Assembly: GCF_019703855.1 (NCBI RefSeq)
Contig: NZ_AP024086.1
Span: 4,050,501 to 4,114,500, forward strand
Direction of reading: 5' to 3'
From: Desulfomarina profundi
Lineage (GTDB): Bacteria; Desulfobacterota; Desulfobulbia; Desulfobulbales; Desulfocapsaceae
DNA: 64,000 nucleotides
Position numbers and translations under genes: made by a program. Numbering within the stretch: the first letter of the stretch is position 1; each line of letters starts with the position of its first letter. Shown here piece after piece: positions 36,439 to 48,000 of this stretch. Below the pieces are notes generated by a model. The model ran no database searches. It worked only from the letters and a program-made list of their open reading frames with translations, and was not told the origin of the DNA.

Positions 36439-37986
36439 GTGAGCCACCCCATTGTATATGAGGATAATGACTGGCTGGTTGTGGAAAAGCCAACCGGAAT
36501 CAGTACCCACGGTAACAGGAAAGGGGATACCGGCCTTGCGGAATGGCTGGCGCTTCACCTGGACAGGAAACTCCATATCTGTTCCCGACTCGACAAGGGA
36601 ACCAGCGGTCTGCTGCTGTTTGCCCGCCATCCTGCGGCGGCGGGGCTGGCACAGCGTATACATGACGGGGCTCAGTCGGAAAAAAAGTATTTTTTTCTCA
36701 GTCGCACCAGGTATTCGGCAGAAAGAAGCTGGGAGGTTGATACACCGCTGGATGGTAAAAAATGTCTGACACGGTTTCGTCTGCTTGAGGACAATAACGG
36801 CTTTTTCCTCTATGAGGCCAGGATCGAGAGGGGGCGAACCCACCAGATCCGCCGTCATGCTGCACTGTGCGGAATTGCTGTTCACGGTGATGATCTGTAT
36901 GGCTCTTCTTCTTTTTCCAGGCTCTGTCTCCACTGCGGTGAGCTCAAGTGGCCCGGTATCGGAAAAGTCCTGTTTTCTTCCCTGCCTGATTCTTTTGAAT
37001 TCCTTCTGTCCGGAAAAAATAAAGGTCCTGTCCTTGAAGGAGCGGTTGCCTGGGAGCGTCGTTTGGCATGGCCTTCTCTAGCCTGTGACTGTTTCAGACT
37101 GGTTCACCGGGATGAAATAACCCTGCCCGTGTCCATTGATTTTTATAATTCTTTTCTGTCGGTTACTGCCTATGGTGACGATGGGGAAAATCATCGTCTG
37201 AGAAAACGACTGCAACCATTGCTTGGTTATCTCTCAAAGAAGATTCGCGTAGCAGGTGGAGTGCTCCGCTACCATGTGAAAAATCCTCATAGGAATAAAC
37301 TGATCCATAAGTGCGAGTCCTGGGGAAATGTGCCTGAAGAGGGGTTTACTGTCCGGGAGCATGATCTGGTCTACGGAATTACGCTCAACGGGTTAAATCA
37401 TACGGGGCTTTTCCTGGACCAGCGGGATTCCCGCAGGCGTGTAGGGGCTGTTGCCCGAAACCGACGGGTCGCCAATCTTTTTGCTTTTACCTGTTCCTTT
37501 TCAGCCGTGGCCGTGGCAGCGGAAGCAGAGGTCGTTTTTTCCATTGATCTTGCCGGTTCTGCGCTGACCAGGGGGAAAGATAATTTTGCCCTGAATTCCC
37601 TGGAAAAAAATGGTCGCGGCAAGTTTATCCGTGAGGATGTGATGAAATGGCTGGCTCGGCAGGAACGGAAACTTCTTGAGAATCAAAATAGTTTTGTGCC
37701 ATGGGATCTGATTATATGTGATCCCCCGGTTTTTGCATCAGCCGGTCGGGGCCGTGATTTTCATGTGGAAAAACAGTGGTCGGAACTTGTCCGGCAGGTT
37801 CGTCTGCTGCTTTCTGATCGAGGTATTGCCCTGTTCGCGAATAATCATCGATCTGGAAGCGCAGTCTATTACAGGACAGAGCTTGAAAAACATTTCAATA
37901 CTGTTATCCACCAGAGCCCCCCGTTGGATTTTCCTCTATTACCCGGACATCCTGAACACGTGCGTATCTACTGGTGCGAGGTGTAA
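36439..37986 (+). CDS. RNA pseudouridine synthase-methyltransferase fusion (RluA + RlmI-like)
   Basis: The 515-residue protein starts at GTG 36439. Residues about 1-210 are an RluA-type pseudouridine synthase with the active loop CSRLDKGTSGLLLF (Asp about 51). Residues about 225-515 are a SAM-dependent rRNA methyltransferase of the RlmI/RlmL kind: GLFLDQRDSRRRV, NLFAFTCSFSAVAVAAEA (SAM site) and IICDPPVFA. It would act on rRNA in the cytoplasm and could modify neighbouring nucleotides. The two enzymes are normally separate genes. A strong terminator follows. Confidence 0.82.
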   Translation: MSHPIVYEDNDWLVVEKPTGISTHGNRKGDTGLAEWLALHLDRKLHICSRLDKGTSGLLLFARHPAAAGLAQRIHDGAQSEKKYFFLSRTRYSAERSWEVDTPLDGKKCLTRFRLLEDNNGFFLYEARIERGRTHQIRRHAALCGIAVHGDDLYGSSSFSRLCLHCGELKWPGIGKVLFSSLPDSFEFLLSGKNKGPVLEGAVAWERRLAWPSLACDCFRLVHRDEITLPVSIDFYNSFLSVTAYGDDGENHRLRKRLQPLLGYLSKKIRVAGGVLRYHVKNPHRNKLIHKCESWGNVPEEGFTVREHDLVYGITLNGLNHTGLFLDQRDSRRRVGAVARNRRVANLFAFTCSFSAVAVAAEAEVVFSIDLAGSALTRGKDNFALNSLEKNGRGKFIREDVMKWLARQERKLLENQNSFVPWDLIICDPPVFASAGRGRDFHVEKQWSELVRQVRLLLSDRGIALFANNHRSGSAVYYRTELEKHFNTVIHQSPPLDFPLLPGHPEHVRIYWCEV

Positions 37987-38032
37987 ATTTTTTTCGATTA
38001 CTGAACTCGAACAATAAATCTCATTTCTGGAC

Positions 38033-38078
38033 AGACACTGGTTAGAATATTTTTTAAAAAATTCTCAGTGTCTTTTTT
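38033..38078 (+). terminator. Rho-independent terminator after the RluA-RlmI fusion gene
   Basis: AGACACTG pairs with CAGTGTCT, with an inner AGAAT / ATTCT stem around an A/T loop, followed by TTTTTT. It separates the metabolic block from the surface-protein cluster. Confidence 0.8.
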
Positions 38079-38225
38079 CATTTTCATTCGTACATGGTAA
38101 CAGAGGCTGTCTGTTTTATGAGAGCCATCCTGTTTTCTGATTACCTGTTATACTGAGTCATTGGGGGTGTAACAATTTTACCAGGCTGAACTTTGTACGT
38201 TACCTGGACATTGTTTGGAGGACTG

Positions 38226-39269
38226 ATGAGCCACGCAAAAATCGTTGTACTTATAATGCTATTGATAACACTTTCCGGCTGTACGATCGGCAGGACAGTG
38301 AGGGGAGACTTTTTTGGCCGCTATTATTTGGAAACGGGAGAGTACAACCGGGGGGAAGACCTGTTTCGTCGGGCGGTTTCAGCTGATCCGGATGACGGAA
38401 AAGCCAACTTTTACCTGGGACGTTTCCTGCTGGCTGAAAAAAAGGCCAGGGCAGCCATGCCCTATCTGAAAAAAGCAGTTTCCTCCAGGAGTGATAACCC
38501 GGATTATCATTTCTGGTATGGATTGGCCTGGGGTGAACTGGGTAAACTGCAAAAAGAACGGGAAAGCTACCTGAGGGCACTGCAATATAAAAAGAACCAT
38601 CTCCAGGCACTGCTCTACCTTGGACATAATCTGTTCAGAGACAGGCAATATGATAGAGCCCTGAAAAGATATCTGGAGACACTCGCTATCTGGCCGAAAT
38701 GTCGCACGGCCCTTTATAACCGCGCTTTGATTGCTCGTATTTTGAAAAGAACATCCGAAGAGAAAAAGGGCTGGCTGGCCTATCTCAGGGTCTATCCATC
38801 CGGTTCACTTGCCATCAGGGCTGCTGATTATCTTAATGGCCTGGGAGATTTTTCATTCCAGAATCACAGGCTTGGGGCACGTGCAATAACCCTTGGAGAG
38901 ATTGAGTTCAATGTTTCCGGCAGTACACTGGAGTCCATGAGCCTGCCTTCTCTTGATGTTGTTGGTGCAACCGCCGTCGGGATACCGAACGGTAAGCTAC
39001 AGGTCATTGTCTACCAGAAAAATAATAAAAAACTGGCCAGGGCCCGGGCCCTGGCTGTTCGCACCTCTCTCTATGAAAGATTTCCAGGGCTGAAAAAAAG
39101 AGGGGTTGGTGTCAGCTGGTTCGGTTCCGATCGGATTGTAAAGATTGGTGGGAGAACAATCCGGAACCATGGGACTGTCCGATTTTTCATGACTGATGAA
39201 AGAAGGATTTTGAGAGCAGAAAAAATAAAAACTGTGACCGGTTTACAGCCCGGACGTATAAGAGAATAG
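38226..39269 (+). CDS. TPR lipoprotein of the surface-protein cluster
   Basis: The 347-residue protein starts at ATG 38226 behind GGAGG; an upstream start at 38193 would hide the signal. The signal peptide ends in the lipobox LSGC (about residue 18), so it is a lipoprotein. Residues about 30-200 are tetratricopeptide repeats (ANFYLGRFLLAEKKARAAMPYL, ALLYLGHNLFRDRQYDRAL). The C-terminal 120 residues end in VSWFGSDRIVKIGG and match the tail of the anti-sigma-like protein at 39860-40990, so the two share a domain. It probably holds partners in the periplasm. Confidence 0.75.
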   Translation: MSHAKIVVLIMLLITLSGCTIGRTVRGDFFGRYYLETGEYNRGEDLFRRAVSADPDDGKANFYLGRFLLAEKKARAAMPYLKKAVSSRSDNPDYHFWYGLAWGELGKLQKERESYLRALQYKKNHLQALLYLGHNLFRDRQYDRALKRYLETLAIWPKCRTALYNRALIARILKRTSEEKKGWLAYLRVYPSGSLAIRAADYLNGLGDFSFQNHRLGARAITLGEIEFNVSGSTLESMSLPSLDVVGATAVGIPNGKLQVIVYQKNNKKLARARALAVRTSLYERFPGLKKRGVGVSWFGSDRIVKIGGRTIRNHGTVRFFMTDERRILRAEKIKTVTGLQPGRIRE

Positions 39270-39309
39270 AGAGGGAGAAACTGAAAATGGTACTACCTGG
39301 ATCCAGGCA

Positions 39310-39870
39310 ATGAATAGTGAGAACGACCAGGAACTTGTAAAGAGAATCCTTGATGGAGAAACCCATGTTTTCAGCATTCTTGTCAGGCGATATGAAAGAC
39401 CGGTCTACAACATGATGTTCAGGTACTGCCGCGATCGGCAGGAGGCAGCAGACCTGACCCAGGATGTCTTTTTGCGTACTTATGAACGGCTGGACAGTTT
39501 TGATCGGAGAAGAAAATTTTTTTCATGGCTTTACACCCTTGCAATCAACAGGGCAAGAGACTGGCATCGCAGGAGCAGAAGAATACGCAGTGGGCTCAAT
39601 GAACTGCAGTGGAGTATCCCGGATGTTGAAAACAGCTCGCGTCAGGAAAAGAAATTCCTTGAGAAAGAGGAGGCAGCGGCACTCTACAGTGCTCTTGAAA
39701 CACTACCTGATGAAACGCGGGAACTGGTTTTGATGCGCTATCAATATGACCTGTCAATTCGTGAACTTTCCACGATTTTCGGGTTGTCGGAAAGTGCTGT
39801 AAAGATGAGAATTGCCAGAGCGTTGCAGAAATTGAGAGGAGAATTTGCGGAGGAAAGAAATGAAGTATGA
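39310..39870 (+). CDS. ECF RNA polymerase sigma factor
   Basis: The 186-residue sigma factor has region 2 (AADLTQDVFLRTYERL and FFSWLYTLAINRARDWHRR, about residues 50-95) and region 4 HTH (LSIRELSTIFGLSESAVKMRIARAL, about 152-176). It would direct RNA polymerase to promoters of this cluster. Its stop overlaps the start region of the next gene, which encodes its likely anti-sigma factor. Confidence 0.9.
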   Translation: MNSENDQELVKRILDGETHVFSILVRRYERPVYNMMFRYCRDRQEAADLTQDVFLRTYERLDSFDRRRKFFSWLYTLAINRARDWHRRSRRIRSGLNELQWSIPDVENSSRQEKKFLEKEEAAALYSALETLPDETRELVLMRYQYDLSIRELSTIFGLSESAVKMRIARALQKLRGEFAEERNEV

Positions 39871-40990
39871 ACAGCAGGCCCAACTTGAAGAGGCATTAAG
39901 AAATCTGCCGGAACAGCTTCCCCCGGAAGACCTGCATGACAGAATTATGGACAAACTGATTGAGGAAAAAGGAAAATCCTGGTTTGCCGGAATTATTGAA
40001 AGCAGTGCGGCTTTGTTTAAAGTTTCTTTTTCTCCTCTTTCTGCGGCTCTTGTCGGGATCTGCCTTATTCTTGCATTCTATGGTGGTTTTAAAATCGGTC
40101 AAACGGATGGGAATGTAAAAAGTGCCAATGTCCGACTATTACCCGTTCCAGCGAAAATGAACAGTGAAGCCTATCTCTATCTTGCCAGGAGTCTTCTTGC
40201 TGCCGGGGAACCTCAGAAAGCCCTTGGCGCCCTCCGGCGTGCCGGTGTCATGCGTTCAACACCTGAATACAGATATTGGCAGGGGATGGTGTATTACGCC
40301 CTGGGGAATCTTGAGAAGGAGCGGGAAAGCTATCAGCAGCTTCTCCAGCAAAGGCCAGATTATCTGCCTGCCAGATTGAATCTTGCCCATAATTATCTTG
40401 AGAACCGGCAACTGGAAAAGGCGGAAGAACTGTATGCGCAGGTTCTGCGTATTGATCCCCGGCAGGAGAGAGCACGTTATAATCATGCCTTTGTGCTTCA
40501 CCTGCAGGGCAGGGTGGATGAGGAGATCAGGGCCTGGAAAGATTTCCTGTTTCATTTCAGAAAAGGCAGCCTGGCGCTTCAGGCCGTGCGCCATCTACAT
40601 GAGCGGGGTGATTATACGTGGCGTGTTTACAGAATTGGATACAGGGCGGTTATTCTCAACCAGGAGAACCTGCTGGGTGAAGATATGGCGAAAAAAGAGA
40701 GGGAAATTGACTATCTTTTTCGTCAGCTTGGTGGTCAATCCCTTGCCGAACTGAATATCGTAGTTTTCTTCCGGGGTGATGATGCACAGGCAAAAAAGAT
40801 CTCTCTGGATATCAAGACAATGCTCACTGCCCGGTTATCCACAGGAAACGGGAAAGAGATTGTCAGAGGAAGCTGGTTCGGAGAGCCTGAAGTGGTGAAA
40901 AAAGGGGATGGTTCAACACTTCAACTGCCAAAAGGAATATTGATCTTTGGAGTTTTGCAACATCAGGAAAAAAGGGAGGAAAGAGTATGA
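39860..40990 (+). CDS. Anti-sigma-like membrane protein with periplasmic TPRs
   Basis: The 376-residue protein starts at ATG 39860 behind GGAGG, overlapping the sigma gene. The first 45 residues (LEEALRNLPEQLPPEDLHDRIMDKL) look like a sigma-binding anti-sigma segment. One membrane helix lies at about 60-85 (LSAALVGICLILAFYGGF). A periplasmic part follows with TPR repeats (SEAYLYLARSLLAAGEPQKAL, ARLNLAHNYLENRQLEKAEELY) and a tail (GSWFGEPEVVKKG) related to the lipoprotein at 38226. It may sense export or assembly state and release the sigma factor. The anti-sigma role is inferred from position and layout. Confidence 0.72.
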   Translation: MKYEQQAQLEEALRNLPEQLPPEDLHDRIMDKLIEEKGKSWFAGIIESSAALFKVSFSPLSAALVGICLILAFYGGFKIGQTDGNVKSANVRLLPVPAKMNSEAYLYLARSLLAAGEPQKALGALRRAGVMRSTPEYRYWQGMVYYALGNLEKERESYQQLLQQRPDYLPARLNLAHNYLENRQLEKAEELYAQVLRIDPRQERARYNHAFVLHLQGRVDEEIRAWKDFLFHFRKGSLALQAVRHLHERGDYTWRVYRIGYRAVILNQENLLGEDMAKKEREIDYLFRQLGGQSLAELNIVVFFRGDDAQAKKISLDIKTMLTARLSTGNGKEIVRGSWFGEPEVVKKGDGSTLQLPKGILIFGVLQHQEKREERV

Positions 40991-41817
40991 TGCGGAGAAA
41001 AAAAGGGTCTGTTGCTTTGGTAATTGTTTTGTTTCTCCTGCTGGGGTCTTCTGGTTTATGTCTCGGTGGCAGCACGGCACCTGAGGTTTCCGGGGAGGAT
41101 GTTGAACCCGCTTTTACCAGTATTGCGGAAGTTGAGCATGCAGCCGCTCTGGCTGAGCAGACAGCTCTTGATAATGAAGATTTACAGGACGCACTTGCCG
41201 CTGTTGAAAATGCTGAAACAACGCTGGAGGAAGCTGTGCTTTCAGGAGATCCGGCTGCTGTGAGTGCGGCTGAAGCTGAATTGACAGAAGCAAAGGATTT
41301 GTATGCCGAAACGTTATCTGAAGTTACCGGGGTAGCACATGAAAATATCCTCTCAATGAGAGATGCCGGTATGGGATGGGGTGAAATAGCCCATGAGCTT
41401 GGTGTTGCTCCAGGATTACTGGGTCTGGGAAGGACCCGTGGCAGGCAGAAGCACACTGCAGAGTCCGGAGAGCATGAGTTGGCTGTTGCGGAAATTGAGG
41501 CGAAGGAAATTGCCGAGGTTACCAGAAGAGATGTTGCGTCCGGCTGGTCGGTAATGCCCCATTCGGAAGGTTCGGGGATGGCGGAACACCCCGGTCACAG
41601 CATGTCCGGACAAGATAAGGGGTCCCACGAGAGTGGCATGGCTTCGGCCGGAGGACTGGAAGGCAGCCATGGAAGCTCCGGGAAAAGTCATGATACAGCA
41701 GGTCCGGATATGGGCAGCGGTCATGAATCCAGCTCCTCCGGCAACTCGGATAGGGGCCATGAATCTTCAAATGATCATGGTTCGAAAGGACACGGATCTT
41801 CTGGAGGACATTCATAA
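40987..41817 (+). CDS. Secreted His/Ser/Gly-rich protein of unknown role
   Basis: The 276-residue protein overlaps the previous stop (ATGA). A signal peptide (SVALVIVLFLLLGSSGLCLG) is followed by an Ala/Glu-rich helical part (about 45-110), then ILSMRDAGMGWGEIAHELGV, a short motif seen in some deltaproteobacterial secreted proteins. The last 90 residues are almost only His, Ser, Gly, Asp and Lys (GHSMSGQDKGSHESGM, SSNDHGSKGHGSSGGHS). The tail could bind metal or be unfolded. No family is assigned. Confidence 0.7.
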   Translation: MMRRKKGSVALVIVLFLLLGSSGLCLGGSTAPEVSGEDVEPAFTSIAEVEHAAALAEQTALDNEDLQDALAAVENAETTLEEAVLSGDPAAVSAAEAELTEAKDLYAETLSEVTGVAHENILSMRDAGMGWGEIAHELGVAPGLLGLGRTRGRQKHTAESGEHELAVAEIEAKEIAEVTRRDVASGWSVMPHSEGSGMAEHPGHSMSGQDKGSHESGMASAGGLEGSHGSSGKSHDTAGPDMGSGHESSSSGNSDRGHESSNDHGSKGHGSSGGHS

Positions 41818-42073
41818 TAAAAATTGATTTCCCATGAAACTCAACGGCGTGATACAGGCCTGCTGTTTCACGCCTGGTAATACTCTTCACCGGGTGTTTT
41901 TCATCCTTCACGAAATTTTAAAAGCAGTTCTTTTCACATCTTCCTTCCAAAAACTTACCGTATCTTTGCTTGCCGTAACCTGTCAATATTGTAATTTATT
42001 ATAGGGGCATAGGAATAGATCCTATTGTCTTCAGCACTTCTTTCTTACAAATTGACCGGCGGGATACCGAGTT

Positions 42074-45000
42074 ATGGAACAGAAACGTAAAAAAAATTTG
42101 CTTCTGGAACAGCTGGAAGAGAGGATTTTCCTGGATGCCAATCCCATGGCCGCTGTTGTTGACCCAGTTGATCCTGTCGACCATCTGATTGATCCAGTGA
42201 TTGAGCCGGTCTCGGGAATGGCGACTTCTCCAGGGCAGCAGGAAGACATTTCTGCTGCAGAACCGCATGAAAAAATCGATCCTGGTGAGCAGGTTGAAAC
42301 AGTGGTCGCTGTGGAGTATCAGCAAACAGCTGCTGCAAATGAACCGCAGGAAAATAATGGACAGGAAACTGCACATTCCGGTGCAAAGGGAGAGGTGTCG
42401 CAGGGAGAAGCACCTGGAGAATCCGAGGGGATCAATAGCATTGATTTGGAAAATACCACCTCCACGACTGTTTCGGGGAAAATCATATTCAGGAGCAGAG
42501 CGGCACCGAAGGTCCGGTGATGAATGTTGTGGTGGATCAGGATGCAGTGGATCCGATGATTGGTGAGGATTTTACTTTCACTGTATCATTTGATAACACT
42601 GCAGGAGAAGATGTTTTTGGTCCATATATCGACGTATTGCTTGATGGTGGACAGGATGGAAACGATGCGGTGACAGACGATGGCATTTCTTTTCAGGGTG
42701 CCACGTACTCCACAGCAACTGTTGAGTCTTCAGTTATTACTGTAACCCAGACCGATGTCGGAAATGGATTAATCCACCCGTGGGCAAAAGACAGTAACGG
42801 TGATGCGCTTGTTATTCATTCCGTTAATGGTCAGTCTATCAGGGAGGGGGATCAATTTGTCAGTTTGCGTTTGCCTTTTGGTTCGTTTACAACCGATCAG
42901 CCTTCTATTGACGTGGAAATAACTGCTCATATGGGGGTGAATGCCGATGTCGATGTTGATCTGGATGTCAATGTTTCTACAGGAGCTTTGTATGGCAAAG
43001 ACCCACTTGATAATCCCCAGAAACCGGATCCGACTCTGACTGGTATTGAAACTTCTTCTCTTTCATTTAAACCGGAGGTTATACAGTACAGAAAAGATAT
43101 TGAGGTGACAAATGTCGGGGCAGATTGTCAGCAAGCACATGATCCCGACTATGATGATACCAGGCAATGGGCTGATAATTCAGCAAGACTGTTTGAAAAA
43201 AACCATCAGGAAATACCAACCGGACCGAATTTTCCAGCAACATATGTGGCAACAATCGATGTTGCTAATGGTCAGACCGTCACCGGGCTCACGCTGACTG
43301 AGCATCTTCCCGATAATATAGTCTATACGGGAATTGCCTCTGTTGAGGTTGGAGGTGTGGCCGCGGGATACAGTACGACCTTAAACGGAAATGATCTGAT
43401 CATAACCCTGGACAATGACGTTGCCGGGACAGCTGGAACAGACGATGTTGTCATAAAATATAATTTTTATATACCAGAACAGACCACGGGAGGCGCTGCG
43501 GTAATTGATCCCTTATCTGGGGATCTGACTCATATAACAAATAACGGTGCGGTTGGATATAATTGGGATCCAGCAGCAGGGGGACAGGGAGACCCCAATG
43601 ATACTGCAGTTGTGGGTGGTACCGTAAATCCTGAAGTGAATGCAGAGGGACATTTTTCCTCCAACCCTGATATTGATGATATTTCTCATGCCCAGTCCAT
43701 AGCTCTTCAAAAAGATCACAGTCCGTCGCAGGCGGACTATGCACCAGGGGATACGCTTGACTACACGCTTGATTTCCAGCTTTCCGATTATTTCTCATTT
43801 GGTGACCATGATCCAGCAGATACCAGTTACGCCTTTCGTATTGATGATGTCGTGGCTGATGGTCTGGCCATGCATGAGGATGGCAGTGGTAATTTTACAG
43901 CGACCATAGATATCTGGGAAAACGGCAACACATATTCTGAAATTCTTACGGCAACAGGGAGTGCCGGAGATAAAATGTGGTTCACAACAGGGACGACTGA
44001 TGACCCCAGTGATGTTGTCATTCACTATAATCTACAGAAAATTCTTGCGGGTATGGGGCTGGCCGGTGGTATTCTTAACGGAGACCTGGTTGATGGAGTT
44101 CAGCAGGAAGCAACCCATGGTCGTATAAGTTATCAGGCTGATATTGAGCAACATTACGAAACTGAAGATGCGAGTGATACTGATGTCGATCAGGGGGATA
44201 TTATTGATGGCGGTGCCACTATAACCGGTGAAGTGTATGACAATGCGAACGCTGCCTTTACTGGCCAGAGTGAAGAAGATCAGTCCTGTGACAGCCTCAG
44301 CATTTCTACCGGAGCGGTGAGTAAGGATATTTATTCTGTTCTGCACGGTGGCGCTTATGATTACAGCCCGGGTGGTAGTACCCATATTTCTCCTGGTGAT
44401 ACGGTAACCTATCTTCTTCGTTACAGCATGCCTCTGTCAAGTATTGAGGATTTTGAGTTGACTGATTACCTGCCACTTCCCATTTTTGATATTGATGCAA
44501 GCGGATGGAGTTTTAACAATACCGTGTACGATGGTACAAACGGTGCTCCAGGTGTCGGGGAATGGGCATATACTGACAACGATACCTTTCATTCACTTAC
44601 CGGTGTACCCGATCCCACCGTGGCGGTCAATGGAGCTCAGAATTCCATAAGCTTTGACTGGACGTCCTATCACAACCAGAGTGGTGCTGCAGACAATAAC
44701 TCCGTTATAGAAATAGTCTTTTCTGTTGCAACCTCTGATAAACCGTTTGCCAACGGGCTTTCCCTGACCAACCAGGTACAGGCAACTGAGCAGGGAACAC
44801 CCCTTGAAGACCACACGACTGACGCAATAATCCAGGTGGTTCTTGATGAACCGGATCTGACTATTGCTAAAACTGCTGTCCCTGTGTCAGGAGTCGATGC
44901 CGGTGATCCGGTTACCTTTACGGTTCAGGTTGACAATACAGGGGCTTCCGCTGCCTTTGATACAATAATAAAAGACACTCTGCCCTCCGGTTTTGATCAG

Positions 45001-48000
45001 AATACAACCTCGTTTACCGTGGAAAGGGATGGGACAGCGCTGGTGGCGGGGACTGATTTCAATTGGGTCGGGGGTGGTCTTGACAGCGATATGGCAACAA
45101 CTGCAGATAATTTCTTTGCCGATCCCGGCGCGGATGGAATCTATGGTACCGCAGATGATGGGAGCAATGGAGGTATAGAGCTTATAGATGTTGGTGGAAC
45201 AGGCGCACTTGGTGTGGGGCAGTCCCTGGTGATAACCTACACCCTGGTAGCCTCGGATACAGTTCAGCCTGGTCAAACAATGACCAATACAGCAACAATC
45301 ACTAATTTTGCAGGTGCCGAAGGGGCCGATGATCATACCAGCGAGGATCTTTCGGATACGGCGATGGTTACGACAACCGAGCCTTTGGTCGTAAAGGCGG
45401 TAACCGGTACCGGTGAAACGTCTACACAGGGGAACAATGTTGTTATCGGTGAAACTGTTGAATACAGTGTCACTATAACTCTGCCGGAAGGCGAGTCACA
45501 TGACTTTCAACTGGAGGACTATCTGGATAATGGGCTGGCCCTTGTTTCCATTGATTCCATAACGAATCCTGATGGTAATCTTGTCAGCAGTTATGGCAGT
45601 TGGGATTCCATCAGAACCTCTCATGCCAGTGTAACAAACAGTGGTACACGGTTTTCCCTGGATTTCGGCAATATTACTAATAGCGATCGTGACAATGGTT
45701 CTAATGAGCAAATCGTTATCACCTACACCGCAGTTGTTTTGAATGTATCTGGAAATCAACAGGATACACACCTCGATAACAGGGCCAGGGTAAGCTGGGA
45801 TGATCCTGATAACACCGGGAGTACTGCTCGGACAAGTTGGGTGGATTCACCCGATGTAATTGTGCAGGAGCCGGATCTGCAGATTGTAAAAGAAGTTTGG
45901 GATCCATCGTCGGGGAGTTGGGTTGATGCTGACGATGTAGCCAGTTCAGTGCATTATGATCAGGGTGACAGCATTGACTATCGCTTTACTGTGGAGCACA
46001 GTGGATCAAGCCATGAAGATGCTTTTGATGCGGTTTTTTCAGATACTCTTCCTGCCGATATCGACTGGTCTGGCGCGAGTGTCACCATTGTTTCAGATAG
46101 TGCAGGTTTAAATGGCAGTACTGTTTCCCTGGCCGGTAATACTCTTTCGGCAGCCTGGGATGATATTCTCTCGGGGGAAACGACGGTTTTCACTGTAACC
46201 GGCGGTCTGCTGCAGACAGCTTCAGCCGGGCAGGTTATTACAAATACAGGAAACCTGACCTGGGAGAGTGTTGATTCTAATCGTCTGCCGGGCAATCCAA
46301 TTTCACAATATAATACCAATTCTTTTGAGCGGACCGGAGATCCGAATGATCCCGGTGGTTCTGCCAATGATTACAGCGATTCGGATGCTGCTGTAATTAA
46401 TGTTACCGGATCGATAGATAAGATTGACCCGTCTCCTTCTTCTTATACTATTGGCGATACTGTTTCCTATACAATTAACGTGACAGTTCCTGACGGAACA
46501 ACAGGAGATCTCATTGTCAAAGATACGTTGCCGGTTGGCCTGAGTTACATCAGTGGCAGCGGCGTGGTTGTTGCAGGGACATTTGATGGTACTCTTGATA
46601 CAACGCCGACGATCACACAGTCGGGTAACGATCTTCTTTTTGGCTTCGGTGATGTAAATGCAACGGATACCGGAGCCAATGACAATACTTTTACCATCAC
46701 TTTTGATGCACTGGTGACAAATATTGCAGCCAACAGCTCCGGCAGCTCGCTCACTAACCAGGTATCCATGAGTTTTACAGATCCGGCAAATCCGGCCGGG
46801 TCTTCACTGACCATTGAAGATCCTACCGATCCCACAGTACATGTAACGGAACCCCGGATAACAACCACAAAACAGGTAGAAGACGTGGATGGTGGGGCAG
46901 GAGATAGTCAAGCCGATAATCTCCAGGATGTCATGCGCTATACCGCACGTTTCACCAATACCGGAACCTCCACTGCCTACGAGGTTTCGGCTCTGGATAC
47001 CCTGCCTCCGGGATTGGGTAATTTAACGCTGGAAAGTGCAGTGTATCATAACACCGGTGCCGGAACGGACACGGATATATCTGCTTCGACCAGTGGTGTG
47101 GATAATGGTAATGATACCATCAGTTTTGCAAGTACTGACGGAGATTCCTGGGATGTGGCTGTCGGTGATTATATTGAGGTAAAGTATACGGTCGAGGTGC
47201 TGGGTGCATGGTTCGTCAGTGGTAATCACACCAACAGTATTGATGCTGACTGGTCCAGCAGGGACGGCACCGATCCCGCTGAAAGAATATATGATGATAC
47301 AGCGGCTCGTAATCCGGGACTGTCTCAGGATGGTACGCAGGATACGGCAACGGCAACGTTCACTGTACCCAGAGGCGATGCCAATCTGGGGGATCGTGTC
47401 TGGTTTGATGCCGATGCAGACAGGTCGCAGGATGTGGGAGAGACAGGTATCGGTGGGGTTCATGTAATTACTACGGTGGATGTTGGTGGTACGCTTTACA
47501 CGGCTACGGCCATAACAGATGTAAACGGAGAGTATAATTTTACTCATCTACAGGGTGCACCCTATACGGTTACTGTGGACTCTTCCACTCTCCCGGCAGG
47601 AATGGTTCAGACATTTGATTACGAGTGGAACAGTCCGGTTGGAGATGGTCTGAATCATACAGCACAGTATACTCTGGCCAATAATGAAACTTTTACCGGA
47701 GTTGATTTCGGTTATACCGGGATCGGGTCCATTGGTGATTTTGTCTGGTACGATACCAATCAGGATGGTGTTCAGAATGAAAGCGGAATGGGGATTAACG
47801 GTGCATCTGTAACCCTTCGTGGGGATTTGGATGGAGACGGCATATATGAATACAGTGCCACGACAACGACGGCAGACGACAGTTCGGGGAATCCTGGATA
47901 TTATATCTTTGAACACCTGCCGTTTGTGAATTACACGGTTACAGTGGACAGTATGCCCAATAACCTGACCCATGAAACATACGATCTTGATGGTACCGGT

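Noticed and set aside
41849-41877. A riboswitch in front of the giant protein gene
   Set aside because: Only one simple hairpin (GGCGTGA/TCACGCC) is visible; no known riboswitch core such as a c-di-GMP aptamer could be recognised.
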